This document shows positions 48,398-57,816 of a stretch of 64,000 bases of DNA, piece after piece (the stretch's first letter is position 1; the number at the start of each line of letters is the position of its first letter). Source of the DNA: Kluyvera genomosp. 1 (lineage in GTDB: Bacteria; Pseudomonadota; Gammaproteobacteria; Enterobacterales; Enterobacteriaceae); NCBI RefSeq assembly GCF_001266615.1, contig NZ_LGHZ01000031.1, forward strand, positions 1 to 64,000, in the 5' to 3' direction. The position numbers and the translations under genes are program-made. Below the pieces are notes generated by a model. That model searched no databases, had not been told where the DNA came from, and saw nothing but the letters and a program-made list of their open reading frames with translations.

Positions 48398-50545
48398 ATG
48401 GCTTTGACCGCTGCGCTGAAAGCGCAAATCGCCGCCTGGTACAAGGCGCTCCAGGAACAGATCCCCGACTTTATCCCCCGTGCACCGCAGCGGCAGATGA
48501 TCGCTGACGTCGCGAAAACGCTGGCCGGAGAAGAAGGGAGACACCTGGCGATCGAAGCACCCACCGGCGTGGGGAAAACGCTGTCTTATCTGATTCCCGG
48601 TATCGCCATTGCCCGGGAAGAGCAAAAAACGCTGGTGGTGAGTACCGCCAACGTCGCCTTGCAGGATCAGATCTACAGTAAAGACCTGCCCCTGCTGCGC
48701 AAAATTATCCCCGATTTACGCTTTACCGCCGCCTTTGGGCGCGGCCGCTACGTCTGCACACGCAATTTGTCTGCGCTGGCCAGCACCGATCCCACACAGC
48801 AGGATCTGCTCGCCTTTCTGGAAGATGAGCTGACACCGAACAATCAGGAAGAGCAGAAGCGCTGCGCAAAGCTGAAGGGCGATCTGGATAGCTATAAATG
48901 GGACGGTCTGCGCGATCACACCGATGTGGCGATTGATGATGACCTGTGGCGGCGCCTGAGTACCGATAAGGCCAGCTGTCTTAATCGCAACTGCCACTAC
49001 TACCGTGAATGCCCGTTCTTTGTCGCCCGCCGTGAGATCCAGGAAGCGGAAGTGGTAGTGGCTAACCATGCTTTGGTCATGGCGGCGATGGAGAGCGAAG
49101 CGGTGCTGCCGGAGCCGAAAAATCTGCTGCTGGTGCTTGATGAGGGACACCATCTGCCGGACGTCGCGCGCGATGCGCTGGAGATGAGCGCTGAAATCAC
49201 CGCGCCGTGGTATCGCCTGCAGCTCGATCTGTTCGGCAAACTGGTGGCGACCTGCATGGAGCAGTTCCGCCCGAAAACCACGCCGCCGTTGGCGCTGCCG
49301 GAACGCCTCACCGCACACTGCGAAGAACTGTACGAATTGATTGCCTCACTGAACAACATTCTTAACCTGTATCTGCCGGCAACTCAGGAGGCAGAGCACC
49401 GTTTCCCAATGGGGGAACTGCCGGATGAGGTGATGGAAATCTGCCAGCGGCTGGCAAAACTGACCGAAATGCTGCGCGGATTAGCGGAGCTGTTTTTAAA
49501 CGATCTGAGTGAGAAAACCGGCAGCCACGATATCGTCCGTTTGCATCGGGTGATTTTGCAGATGAACCGCGCGCTGGGGATGTTCGAATCACAAAGCAAG
49601 CTGTGGCGTCTGGCATCGCTGTCGCAGGCTTCTGGCGCGCCGGTGACCAAATGGGCCACCCGTGATATGCGCGACGGGCAGATGCATGTGTGGTTCCACT
49701 GCGTGGGGATCCGCGTCAGCGACCAGCTTGAACGCCTGCTGTGGCGCAGCGTACCGCATATCGTGGTGACTTCCGCGACGCTGCGTTCGCTCAATAGTTT
49801 CTCGCGTCTGCAGGAGATGAGCGGCTTAAAAGAAAAAGCGGGTGACCGTTTTGTGGCGCTGGATTCCCCATTTAATCACGTCGAACAGGGTAAAATTATC
49901 ATCCCACAGATGAAGTATGAGCCGCTGATTGACCATGAAGAGCAGCATATTGCCGAGATGGCTGCCTATTTCCGCCAGCAGGTTGAGAGCAAGAAACACC
50001 ATGGCATGTTGGTGCTGTTTGCCAGCGGACGTGCGATGAATCGTTTTCTTGAGCATGTCACCGATCTGCGTCTGATGCTGCTGGTTCAGGGGGATCAGCC
50101 GCGTTATCGGCTGGTGGAACTGCACCGTAAACGGGTAGAGAACGGCGAGTACAGCGTGCTGGTGGGGCTACAATCATTTGCTGAAGGGCTCGATCTTAAA
50201 GGCGATCTGCTCAGTCAGGTGCATATTCATAAAATTGCGTTCCCGCCTATCGACAGCCCGGTCGTGATTACCGAAGGGGAATGGCTGAAAAGCCTGAACC
50301 GCTATCCATTCGAGGTGCAAAGCTTGCCTAGCGCATCGTTTAACCTGATACAGCAGGTGGGGCGCTTAATTCGTAGCCACGGCTGCTGGGGTGAAGTGAT
50401 CATCTACGATAAGCGGTTGTTGACCAAAAACTACGGTCAGCGTTTACTGAATGCGTTACCGGTCTTTCCCATTGAACGGCCGGATGTGCCGGAAGTGTCG
50501 GTTGTGAAGCAAAAGGCTAAAGCGCCGCGGCGTAAAAAACGCTAG
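48398..50545 (+). CDS. dinG: ATP-dependent DNA helicase DinG
   Basis: XPD-like, Fe-S containing 5'-3' helicase that unwinds R-loops, D-loops and G-quadruplexes; it is SOS-induced. The 715 residues compare with 716 in E. coli. Walker A is EAPTGVGKTLSYL (about 51-63). Cluster cysteines are in RYVCTRN and in SCLNRNCHYYRECPFF (about 194-208). The DEAH-like box is LDEGHHL, and motif VI is QQVGRLIRSHG. The basic C-terminus ends in RRKKR. Confidence 0.97.
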   Translation: MALTAALKAQIAAWYKALQEQIPDFIPRAPQRQMIADVAKTLAGEEGRHLAIEAPTGVGKTLSYLIPGIAIAREEQKTLVVSTANVALQDQIYSKDLPLLRKIIPDLRFTAAFGRGRYVCTRNLSALASTDPTQQDLLAFLEDELTPNNQEEQKRCAKLKGDLDSYKWDGLRDHTDVAIDDDLWRRLSTDKASCLNRNCHYYRECPFFVARREIQEAEVVVANHALVMAAMESEAVLPEPKNLLLVLDEGHHLPDVARDALEMSAEITAPWYRLQLDLFGKLVATCMEQFRPKTTPPLALPERLTAHCEELYELIASLNNILNLYLPATQEAEHRFPMGELPDEVMEICQRLAKLTEMLRGLAELFLNDLSEKTGSHDIVRLHRVILQMNRALGMFESQSKLWRLASLSQASGAPVTKWATRDMRDGQMHVWFHCVGIRVSDQLERLLWRSVPHIVVTSATLRSLNSFSRLQEMSGLKEKAGDRFVALDSPFNHVEQGKIIIPQMKYEPLIDHEEQHIAEMAAYFRQQVESKKHHGMLVLFASGRAMNRFLEHVTDLRLMLLVQGDQPRYRLVELHRKRVENGEYSVLVGLQSFAEGLDLKGDLLSQVHIHKIAFPPIDSPVVITEGEWLKSLNRYPFEVQSLPSASFNLIQQVGRLIRSHGCWGEVIIYDKRLLTKNYGQRLLNALPVFPIERPDVPEVSVVKQKAKAPRRKKR

Positions 50546-50585
50546 CCTGGCCGAGCGTCGTATGAGCATTCAACAGGAGTCGCAA

Positions 50586-51554
50586 ATGGATTACCGCAAA
50601 ATCATTAAAGAGATCGGTCGAGGCAAGAATCACGCGCGCGATCTGGATAAAGAGACCGCACGCAGCTTATACACCCGCATGCTTGAGGGTGACGTACCGG
50701 ATCTGGAAATGGGCGCCATTTTGCTCTCGATGCGCATTAAGGGCGAAGGCGAAGCGGAGATGCTCGGCTTTTACGAAGCCATGCAGCAGAAGACCATCCG
50801 TCTGACGCCGCCGGTGGGCAAACCGATGCCGATTGTGATTCCCAGCTACAACGGCGCGCGCAAACAAGCGAACCTGACTCCGCTGTTGGCGATGCTGTTG
50901 CATAAACTCGGATTCCCGGTGGTGGTACACGGCGTCAGCGAAGACCCAACGCGCGTACTGACGGAGACCATTTTTACTCTGATGGGTATCGAGCCCACTC
51001 TCCATGCCGGGCAGGCGCAGGCGAAGCTTGATGGCCATCAACCTGTCTATATTCCTGTCGGCGCCATCTGTCCACCGATAGAAAAACAGCTAGCTATGCG
51101 CTGGCAGCTGGGCGTGCGCAATAGCGCGCATTCGCTGGCGAAGCTGATAACGCCGTTTGCTGAAGACGCGGCGCTGCGCCTGTCGAGCGTTTCGCATCCG
51201 GAATATGTCACGAAAGTCGCCAAATTCTTTAGCGATATCGGCGGGCGAAGCCTGCTGATGCACGGTACGGAAGGGGAGGTTTACGCCAATCCCCAACGTT
51301 GCCCGCAGATTACCCTCATTGATCCGCAGGGGGCGCGGGTGGTCAATGAGCGACAAAGTGAGCAGCCGGAAGAGGCGGTCATGCTGCCGTCAGCCAAAGA
51401 CGCCGAAACCACTGCTCGCTGGATTGAACGCTGCGTGGCCGGCGTGGAACCTGTGCCGCATTCATTGAAAATACAACTGGCCTGCTGCCTGCTGGCGGCG
51501 GGTGAAGTCAGCTCACTTGAAGAGGGCTTAGCGCGCGTCGCGCAGGCCTATTAA
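50586..51554 (+). CDS. ybiB: YbiB, TrpD2-family nucleic-acid-binding protein
   Basis: Glycosyltransferase-fold protein related to anthranilate phosphoribosyltransferase; the E. coli member binds nucleic acids and is LexA-regulated through dinG. The 322 residues compare with 320 in E. coli. The N-terminal helical domain (about 1-75) and IPSYNGARKQANLTPLLAMLLH (about 84-105) match the family. It begins 40 bases after dinG and is likely its operon partner. The start MDYRKIIKEIGRG was preferred to one eight codons upstream. Confidence 0.93.
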   Translation: MDYRKIIKEIGRGKNHARDLDKETARSLYTRMLEGDVPDLEMGAILLSMRIKGEGEAEMLGFYEAMQQKTIRLTPPVGKPMPIVIPSYNGARKQANLTPLLAMLLHKLGFPVVVHGVSEDPTRVLTETIFTLMGIEPTLHAGQAQAKLDGHQPVYIPVGAICPPIEKQLAMRWQLGVRNSAHSLAKLITPFAEDAALRLSSVSHPEYVTKVAKFFSDIGGRSLLMHGTEGEVYANPQRCPQITLIDPQGARVVNERQSEQPEEAVMLPSAKDAETTARWIERCVAGVEPVPHSLKIQLACCLLAAGEVSSLEEGLARVAQAY

Positions 51555-51624
51555 TCCTCTTTGCCTTACTGGAGTTATCCGTGGCTCCAGAAGTGATCTC
51601 GCATCTCATTCGTAGATTTCAGGC

Positions 51625-51652
51625 AAAAAAAAGCCCGGCGTGGCAGCCGGGC
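51625..51652 (-). terminator. intrinsic terminator of ybiJ
   Basis: On the minus strand GCCCGGC and GCCGGGC form the stem, followed by eight Ts. It ends ybiJ transcripts; it could also hinder ybiB read-through on the other strand. Confidence 0.88.
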
Positions 51653-51731
51653 AAAAAAGGGTATCAACAAGTTCAATGAGGGTTGGAGCACCCGCGAGCG
51701 GTCGACTCACGGGGTATAACACAGTTGGCAA

Positions 51732-51992
51732 TTATTTGTAGATAACTGCGGTACCGCTAACTTTGTTGTTGGTGTTAGCAGAAGTGATGGCGTAGCCGGA
51801 AGCACCCGCTGCGGCAGCTTTCTGTGCCAGCTGAGCTTCCATACCGTCCAGAGTGCTTGCGCCATCTACGGACACAGTACCCATTTCATTCATTTTCTGA
51901 GCCTGAGCTTGTGTCACAGGTTGTGCAGCGAAAGCACCAAATGACAGGGCAGACAGGGCGATAGCAGCAACAGCATATTTAATGTTTTTCAT
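51732..51992 (-). CDS. ybiJ: YbiJ, DUF1471/YhcN-family periplasmic protein
   Basis: An 86-residue secreted protein with a signal peptide (about 1-22, cut after AFA-AQPV) and one DUF1471 domain ending SANTNNKVSGTAVIYK. Members such as BhsA, McbA and YhcN are stress-linked; YbiJ itself is uncharacterised. The start MKNIKYAVAAIAL matches E. coli in length; an upstream frame of 37 codons is not supported. Its paralogue McbA lies at 55774, beyond fiu. Confidence 0.92.
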   Translation of the reverse strand: MKNIKYAVAAIALSALSFGAFAAQPVTQAQAQKMNEMGTVSVDGASTLDGMEAQLAQKAAAAGASGYAITSANTNNKVSGTAVIYK

Positions 51993-52448
51993 GATTAATC
52001 TCTCGCAGGTTATTCCGTTCAGGGGACGATGTTCTGTCGATGTGATAAGTATCACGTTTTTCTTTGGCGGAATAAATCGAAGAGAATTGATGTCGATAAT
52101 CAAAAAAATTGAATGATTATTAATTTATTGATTATTAATAAAATATTCACGACGTGAATGTGTTTGCGAAGGCCTGGACGGTTTTTGCGCTATCGAAGGC
52201 ACAATTTGCCACTTTATTTGCCAAAAAGCGTGCTCGTAAAGATAATCGATTGCTCTGTATATTACGGTATAGATTCGTTATTGAAACTGTTTTTACCGCG
52301 TAGATTCCGCATTATATACTTAGTGGTGTTCTGTTAGTAAATTTTTGTCCCGTTGTTTTTTTCATCCACGGCGACTGGGCATGAGCCCGCGCCGCGCTTC
52401 GATTTAGTGGCCCATCTTCTTCATCTATTTTGAGTGATATTAGACGTT
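51993..52448. other. gene-free AT-rich interval between ybiJ and ybiX
   Basis: I see no supportable gene here. E. coli has ybiI (a DksA-type zinc-finger protein) at this position; no such reading frame is present. The AT-rich part near 52080-52150 probably holds the ybiJ promoter. Confidence 0.6.
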
Positions 52449-53126
52449 TTAGATCTCAGACCATTCCCGCAACAGGTTGTGGTACAGATTGAGCAGGGAG
52501 AGTGCTTCCGCGGATTCGCCGTACTGGCTTTTCAGCGACTGGATATTACCGTCGAGCTCAAACAGCATGGCGCGGCGCTTATCATCGCGAATCATCGACT
52601 GGATCCACATAAACGATGCCACGCGCACACCGCGGGTTACCGGCGTAACGCAGTGCAAGCTGCTTGACGGGTAGAGGACTAAATCGCCTGCGGGTAGCTT
52701 CACTGAATGTTGACCGTAGGTGTCGTTAATGGTCAGTTCGCCGCCGTCGTAGCTCTCGGGATCGCAGAGAAAGAGCGTGGCGGAAAGGTCGGTGCGCATC
52801 CAGCCGCTGTGCGGGTGCTGACGTACTGCGCCGTCAACGTGAAAACCATAGGTTTCCTGCTGCTGATAGCGATTGAACAGTGGGCTGGAGATGGTTTTGG
52901 GCAGCGCGGCAGCGAAGAACAGCGAATGACGATTGACCGCATCCAGCACTTTCGCCTGTAGCCGTGCATAGCGCTCGCTGCGGGTATCGACCTGCTGGTT
53001 GTTTTTCACCTGTGCTCCCTGTGCGCCGACGGTTGCCCGGCCGTCTACCCACTCCGCCTGATTCAGCTCATCAACAAGATAATGAACTTCCTGCTCACTC
53101 AGTACGCCGGGAATACGGTACATCAT
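52449..53126 (-). CDS. ybiX: Fe(II)/2-oxoglutarate-dependent hydroxylase YbiX (PKHD type)
   Basis: A 225-residue oxygenase equal in length to E. coli YbiX. The iron-binding triad is visible as H96 and D98 in YGFHVDGAV and H158 in SSSLHCV, with the 2-oxoglutarate arginine R168 in TRGVRVASF. Its substrate is unknown. Members are often next to TonB-dependent siderophore receptors, as here with fiu 48 bases upstream, so it is probably co-transcribed under iron control and may modify catecholate siderophores. Confidence 0.93.
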   Translation of the reverse strand: MMYRIPGVLSEQEVHYLVDELNQAEWVDGRATVGAQGAQVKNNQQVDTRSERYARLQAKVLDAVNRHSLFFAAALPKTISSPLFNRYQQQETYGFHVDGAVRQHPHSGWMRTDLSATLFLCDPESYDGGELTINDTYGQHSVKLPAGDLVLYPSSSLHCVTPVTRGVRVASFMWIQSMIRDDKRRAMLFELDGNIQSLKSQYGESAEALSLLNLYHNLLREWSEI

Positions 53127-53174
53127 GGGGTATCTCCTGAAAAAGAAAGTGGGGCTTGCGCCCCACGGTATAGC

Positions 53175-55457
53175 TTAGAAGTGTACGTTAGTCGTTAACA
53201 CGAAGGTTCTTGGCTCGCCTGGGTGGTAGCGATAGCCACTTTTGTTGATAGAGGCAACATAATTGGTATCAAACAGGTTGTAAACGTTCAGCTGGAGGTC
53301 AAGTGTGCTGTTGACGCGGTAGCCCAGCTTAGCGTCGGCTACCCAGTAGCTTTCGGTGGAAGATGGGGTGCCGACCGCGCCATCTGCACCGCGGTGCATG
53401 CTGCCAATGTAACGCGCGCCTGCGCCGACGGAGATAGCATCGGTGGCCTGGTACTGGCTCCACAGAGTAAAGGCGTGCTCAGGGGTGTATGGCAGAGAAG
53501 TGGTGCCGTCCTGCGCAATTTCCGCACCTTCACGCACGGAAGCGCGTTGCTGGGTAAAGCCACCAATCACTTGCCAGGCGGGCGTAATGTTACCAGCAAC
53601 GGACAGCTCGTAGCCTTCTACGCGTTTAGTGCCGTACTGGGAGTATGTACCATCGTCGTTCGCTTCTACATCGTTCTCAATATCGGTACGGAAGATAGCA
53701 GCAGAGAGCAGCAGGCGTTTATCCAGCACTTCCCACTTGGTGCCCACTTCACTGGTTTTGGCTTTCTGTGGTTTGAAGTCGGTACGGTTAGCGCTGTTGC
53801 CGGTACCGCCCGCGGCCAGGGCGAAGTTGCTACCGCCAGGAGGCTGCTGCGAGATGCCGTAGTTGACGTACACGTTACCGTTTTGCGTCAGGTGATAGAG
53901 CGCACCGGCTTTCCAGTTAACCAAATTGCCGGACTTGGTAGCATCGACGGTATTGACCGGCGAGTTTTTCGCGACGCCAGCCGGGCAGGCGATAGCACCG
54001 CGCCCGGTACCGCCGCACAGCGAGGCGCTGTCATACTCGGTGTGATAGCTATCAAGACGGATGCCGCCGTTCAGCTCGAAATCCTGGGTAATTTGCAGCG
54101 TATCGAACGCGTAGATCCCAAAGGTATCGGTCTGTCCGTTGGAGTTTGCACCGCTACGCTGTAGGCCGCCCAGCGAAATATTGCTGTTCGGGTTGTAGAG
54201 ATTGACCGGCGGTGCGGTGAACGGATAAACGCCGTAGTTGGTTTGTTGTTCGTGAGTCAATTCCACGCCGGTACTGATGTCGTGGCCGACGGAACCGGTA
54301 TAGAACTTCGACGTCAGGTTGGTCTGGTTAGTCAGGATCTTGTTGCTGACATCTTTCGTGTTGATGTTGCGCGTCCAGGTCCAGGTGTTAACGTTGTTTG
54401 GATCGGGCATGCCGATGTTGCTGGCGCCACCCATCATCGCCGTCATCATATAATCTTGCTTGATCTGCGACCAGCGAGTGGTGTTGCGAATGGTGGTGGT
54501 GTCGTTGAAGTCATGCTCGAAACGCATCGTCGCCGTATCGGTGGTCGAGTCGTCGTAATCCGAGTTGGTGCCATAGAAGTTATGGGTATCAACTTTCCCG
54601 GAAGAGTTCAGCGCCGAGGTTTTGGCGTTAGGCGCGGAGTAGCCCGGTAGGCCCACGGTTGGTACGCCGCCATCTGGCGTATTGTTCTGCTTCACATGCA
54701 GGTAGTTGAGGTACAGGCGGTTTTGCGTACCCAGGCCAAAAGCGATAGATGGCGCAATGCCGTAGCGCTCATTTTTGACATTATCACGCCCGGCGTCATG
54801 GGTTTTCTCACCCATCAGGTTTAAACGTACGGCGGTGGTTTCACCAATTGCTTCATTAAGATCCAGCGTACCGCGGCGATACCATGCGCTGCCGATACTT
54901 GCTGAGGCATCTATACCAGAGTCCAGACGCGGCTGTTTGCTGATCATATTGATCGAGCCCGTTGGCGCGCTGCGGCCATAGTCCGAACCGGACGGCCCTT
55001 TAATCACTTCTACCTGTTCAGTATTAAACGTATCGCGGGTCACGCTGCCGATATCACGAATACCATCGACATAGATACTGTTAGAGGTATCCGCGCCACG
55101 CATGTAGATAGTATCACCAGTGGATGAGCTACCGTTTTCCCCGGCGAAGAATGCGCCCACGCCCGGCACGTTTTTCAACGCATCGGTCAGATTGGTCGCA
55201 CCCTGATCTTTAATCACCTGCTCGGAAATGACGGTTACGGTACGGGTGGTATCCGCAATCGGACGGCTGAATTTCGGATCGGCGGATTTTGTCGGTGCGT
55301 ACAGGGAAGGGGCCTGGGCTTCAACGACCAACGTATCGCCAGGGCTCTTCTCTTTTGCTTCGTCGGCCTGAGCGGCAGGCGTTAAGCCAAGACATAATCC
55401 GGTGAAAATGGTGAGAGAACTAAAGCTACTGAACGGGGTAGTGCGATTTTTTTCCAT
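53175..55457 (-). CDS. fiu: catecholate siderophore receptor Fiu
   Basis: TonB-dependent outer-membrane receptor for monomeric catechols such as dihydroxybenzoylserine, and for catechol-bearing antibiotics. The 760 residues equal E. coli Fiu. A signal peptide ends near residue 31 (AAQA-DEAK). The TonB box region is GDTLVVEAQAP, the plug (about 70-180) contains DALKNVPGVGAFFAGENG and VEVIKGPSGSDYGRSAPTGSINM, and the barrel ends in TFVLTTNVHF with terminal phenylalanine. A Fur site lies upstream. Confidence 0.96.
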   Translation of the reverse strand: MEKNRTTPFSSFSSLTIFTGLCLGLTPAAQADEAKEKSPGDTLVVEAQAPSLYAPTKSADPKFSRPIADTTRTVTVISEQVIKDQGATNLTDALKNVPGVGAFFAGENGSSSTGDTIYMRGADTSNSIYVDGIRDIGSVTRDTFNTEQVEVIKGPSGSDYGRSAPTGSINMISKQPRLDSGIDASASIGSAWYRRGTLDLNEAIGETTAVRLNLMGEKTHDAGRDNVKNERYGIAPSIAFGLGTQNRLYLNYLHVKQNNTPDGGVPTVGLPGYSAPNAKTSALNSSGKVDTHNFYGTNSDYDDSTTDTATMRFEHDFNDTTTIRNTTRWSQIKQDYMMTAMMGGASNIGMPDPNNVNTWTWTRNINTKDVSNKILTNQTNLTSKFYTGSVGHDISTGVELTHEQQTNYGVYPFTAPPVNLYNPNSNISLGGLQRSGANSNGQTDTFGIYAFDTLQITQDFELNGGIRLDSYHTEYDSASLCGGTGRGAIACPAGVAKNSPVNTVDATKSGNLVNWKAGALYHLTQNGNVYVNYGISQQPPGGSNFALAAGGTGNSANRTDFKPQKAKTSEVGTKWEVLDKRLLLSAAIFRTDIENDVEANDDGTYSQYGTKRVEGYELSVAGNITPAWQVIGGFTQQRASVREGAEIAQDGTTSLPYTPEHAFTLWSQYQATDAISVGAGARYIGSMHRGADGAVGTPSSTESYWVADAKLGYRVNSTLDLQLNVYNLFDTNYVASINKSGYRYHPGEPRTFVLTTNVHF

Positions 55458-55562
55458 ATCAATGAGCGTCTTATAATTTTTTAATTACGATGTAAAAAAT
55501 GACAACCGGGAACGTCATGTCCCCTTTGCCACTGCAGGTTGCTTATTTTTATTAAATGAATT

Positions 55563-55589
55563 TGATAATGATTGTGAGAAGCATTATCA
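55563..55589. promoter_or_regulatory. Fur box(es) upstream of fiu
   Basis: TGATAATG and CATTATCA are perfect 8-base inverted arms around an 11-base centre. The arrangement fits overlapping Fur sites, about 105 bases before the fiu start. The rest of 55458-55773 shows no gene. Confidence 0.85.
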
Positions 55590-55773
55590 AAACGCGTAAC
55601 TTTTTATCACTCATTGGGCTAAAAATAAATACATTGATTTACAGTTTCTTCATTTTGTATACATAAAGCTTACATAATTCAGGGGGTTTCCTGGCGTATT
55701 TGACCTCTATATCACGGTTAAAATGCGCCAGGAGGTCGGCTGGACGGGGTGTTTATGCCGACCAGAGGAAGGG

Positions 55774-56034
55774 TTATTCATAGAGCGTCGCTGAGCCAAA
55801 CATTTTGTTCTTGCCGCTGGCTGCATCCACCACATAGGCCTTAGCACCTGCCTGATGGGCTTTTTTAGCCAGCTGTTGTTGTAAATCATCCAGATTTGCG
55901 GCCCCGCTGGCGGAGACGGTGCCGACGGGGCGGAATTGCCCAGTGGGTGCACCGGTTGGTATTGGGCTGGCGTGGGCCGAGAAAGGGAACGTCGCGAGGA
56001 TCGTGGCGAGATAAAGCAGATGGCGTGTGTTCAT
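55774..56034 (-). CDS. mcbA: McbA (YbiM), DUF1471-family periplasmic protein
   Basis: An 86-residue secreted protein with a signal peptide (about 1-22, ending SAHA-SPIP) and a DUF1471 domain, VGTVSASGAANLDDLQQQLAKKA...GSATLYE. In E. coli McbA suppresses excess colanic acid and is a McbR target. The start MNTRHLLYLATILA follows GGAGGGG; the longer open frame upstream lacks similarity. The region before the DUF1471 core (SPIPTGAPTGQFR) is Pro/Gly-rich. Confidence 0.88.
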   Translation of the reverse strand: MNTRHLLYLATILATFPFSAHASPIPTGAPTGQFRPVGTVSASGAANLDDLQQQLAKKAHQAGAKAYVVDAASGKNKMFGSATLYE

Positions 56035-56129
56035 GGCATCCCCTCCTGAAAGCAACAGGGAATACATTAAGTGTAGGTCGCTGGCAGGAAGGGAGGGGAA
56101 AATATCAGCCACCGTAGCGGCTGAAAGGA

Positions 56130-56750
56130 TCAGTTCTGGCGGGCGTCCGGGCGAATCAAATCGAAGCGGTGACTTTCTTCGATGGTGTAGTAGGCTGAAG
56201 GCCCACCGGCTCGCAGTACCGGCTGTGCGCGTGCCGTCTGATAAATACCCTCTTCCAGCAGTGATTCGGCAATATGAATACCGACGACTTCGCCGAGAAC
56301 GAGCCAGGTATCGACGGCGACGCCGTCAGCACCGGTCAGCTGAATGCATTGCGACAGCCGGCACTCGAAGTGCACCGGGCTCTCCGCCACGCGCGGCGCC
56401 TTCACCAGTTGAGCTGGTGCGGCGGTGAGCCCGGCACGAATAAATTCATTTTCGCCGTGCGGTAGGCTGGCCGAGCTTTCATTCATTGCCACCGCTAAAT
56501 CACGCGTGGTGAGGTTCCAGACAAACTCTTTGGTATCGACGATATTTTGTACGCTGTCTTTCCAGCCGCTGCTGGCAAAACCGATGATCGGTGGGCGATA
56601 GTTGAAGCAGTTAAAAAAACTGTAGGGTGCCAGGTTAGGACGCCCCTTGGTATCAACAGAGGAAATCCAACCGATAGGCCGTGGCCCGACAATGGCGTTA
56701 AGCGGGTCATGCGGCAGACCGTGTCCCTGAGAAGGCTGATAGAAATACAT
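56130..56750 (-). CDS. flavin reductase-like (FMN-binding split barrel) protein
   Basis: A 206-residue protein with the flavin-reductase-like domain: PRPIGWISSVDTKGRPNLAPYSFFNCFNYRPPIIGFAS (about 23-60) is the FMN-binding segment, and KEFVWNLTTRDLAVAMNESSA follows. Related proteins are FMN-dependent oxidoreductases or reductase components of unknown partner. E. coli K-12 has no gene at this place between mcbA and rlmF. No oxygenase partner is adjacent. It is transcribed toward mcbA, 95 bases away. I do not assign a specific substrate. Confidence 0.85.
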   Translation of the reverse strand: MYFYQPSQGHGLPHDPLNAIVGPRPIGWISSVDTKGRPNLAPYSFFNCFNYRPPIIGFASSGWKDSVQNIVDTKEFVWNLTTRDLAVAMNESSASLPHGENEFIRAGLTAAPAQLVKAPRVAESPVHFECRLSQCIQLTGADGVAVDTWLVLGEVVGIHIAESLLEEGIYQTARAQPVLRAGGPSAYYTIEESHRFDLIRPDARQN

Positions 56751-56846
56751 AGCGCACCTGTCATTTAATCGCAGGAAACCAGACTCCCTTATTTACCGCA
56801 CCGCCGTCAACGGGTATCTTACGCGGCATTACGACAGGAGAAAGTC

Positions 56847-57773
56847 ATGACTACCCAAAAACCGGGGTTGCATCCGCGCAACCGTCATCATAATCGCTAC
56901 GATCTGGCTGCGCTGTGCGAAGCCTGCCCGGCACTGAGCGATTTTATTACCCTCAACCCGGTTGGGGAGCAAACCATTAATTTCGCCGATCCGCTGGCGG
57001 TAAAAACGCTGAATAAAGCCCTGCTGGCTCATTTTTACGCGGTGAAAGAGTGGGATATCCCGGAAGGTTTTCTCTGCCCACCGGTGCCGGGGCGCGCTGA
57101 CTATATCCACCATCTTGCCGATCTGCTCAGCGATGAGCGTGGCGAAGTGGTGAAGGGCGCCAGTATTCTGGATGTCGGCGTCGGCGCCAACTGCATTTAC
57201 CCACTGATTGGTGCGCATGAATACGGCTGGCGTTTTACCGGCAGCGAAACGCATCCACAGGCGTTTGCCAGCGCGCAGGCGATTCTGAGTGCCAACCCTT
57301 CGCTTAACCGCATGATTCGTCTGCGTCGCCAGAAAGATATCACCGCGATGTTTAACGGCATTATTCATAAAAATGAGCAGTTCGATGCCACGCTGTGTAA
57401 CCCACCGTTCCATGATTCTGCCGCCGCTGCGCGTGCGGGTGGTGAGCGTAAACGTCGTAACCTCGGACAGGATCGTGATGGCGCACTGAACTTCGGTGGC
57501 CAGCAGCAGGAGCTGTGGTGTGAAGGTGGAGAAGTGGCCTTCATCAAGCAGATGATTGCCGAGAGTAAAGAGTTTGGCCGTCAGGTGATGTGGTTCACCT
57601 CACTGGTATCCAAAGGCGAAAACCTGCCGCCGCTGTACCGTGCGTTAACCGACGTGGGGGCCGTGAAGGTCGTGAAAAAAGAGATGGCGCAGGGTCAGAA
57701 GCAAAGTCGCTTTATTGCATGGTCCTTCATGGATGACGATCAGCGTCGTCGTTTCCTGGCGCGTAAACGCTAA
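56847..57773 (+). CDS. rlmF: 23S rRNA (adenine-1618-N6)-methyltransferase RlmF
   Basis: Methylates A1618 of 23S rRNA. The 308 residues equal E. coli RlmF (YbiN). The SAM site is [16 protein letters not shown] (about 110-125), and the adenine-N6 methyltransferase signature NPPF is in [19 protein letters not shown] (about 180-198). A CAGGAG site precedes the ATG at 56847. E. coli carries ybiO downstream; here glnQ follows directly. Confidence 0.96.
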   Translation: MTTQKPGLHPRNRHHNRYDLAALCEACPALSDFITLNPVGEQTINFADPLAVKTLNKALLAHFYAVKEWDIPEGFLCPPVPGRADYIHHLADLLSDERGEVVKGASILDVGVGANCIYPLIGAHEYGWRFTGSETHPQAFASAQAILSANPSLNRMIRLRRQKDITAMFNGIIHKNEQFDATLCNPPFHDSAAAARAGGERKRRNLGQDRDGALNFGGQQQELWCEGGEVAFIKQMIAESKEFGRQVMWFTSLVSKGENLPPLYRALTDVGAVKVVKKEMAQGQKQSRFIAWSFMDDDQRRRFLARKR

Positions 57774-57781
57774 GAGAAAAG

Positions 57782-57811
57782 CGCCGTTTATCCCGGGAGG
57801 GATAAACGGCG
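57782..57811. terminator. bidirectional hairpin terminator between rlmF and glnQ
   Basis: CGCCGTTTATCCC and GGGATAAACGGCG form a perfect 13-bp stem with a 4-base loop between the convergent rlmF and glnQ stops. The T-tail is weak on both strands, but the position and stability favour a terminator. Confidence 0.75.
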
Positions 57812-57816
57812 TGCTA

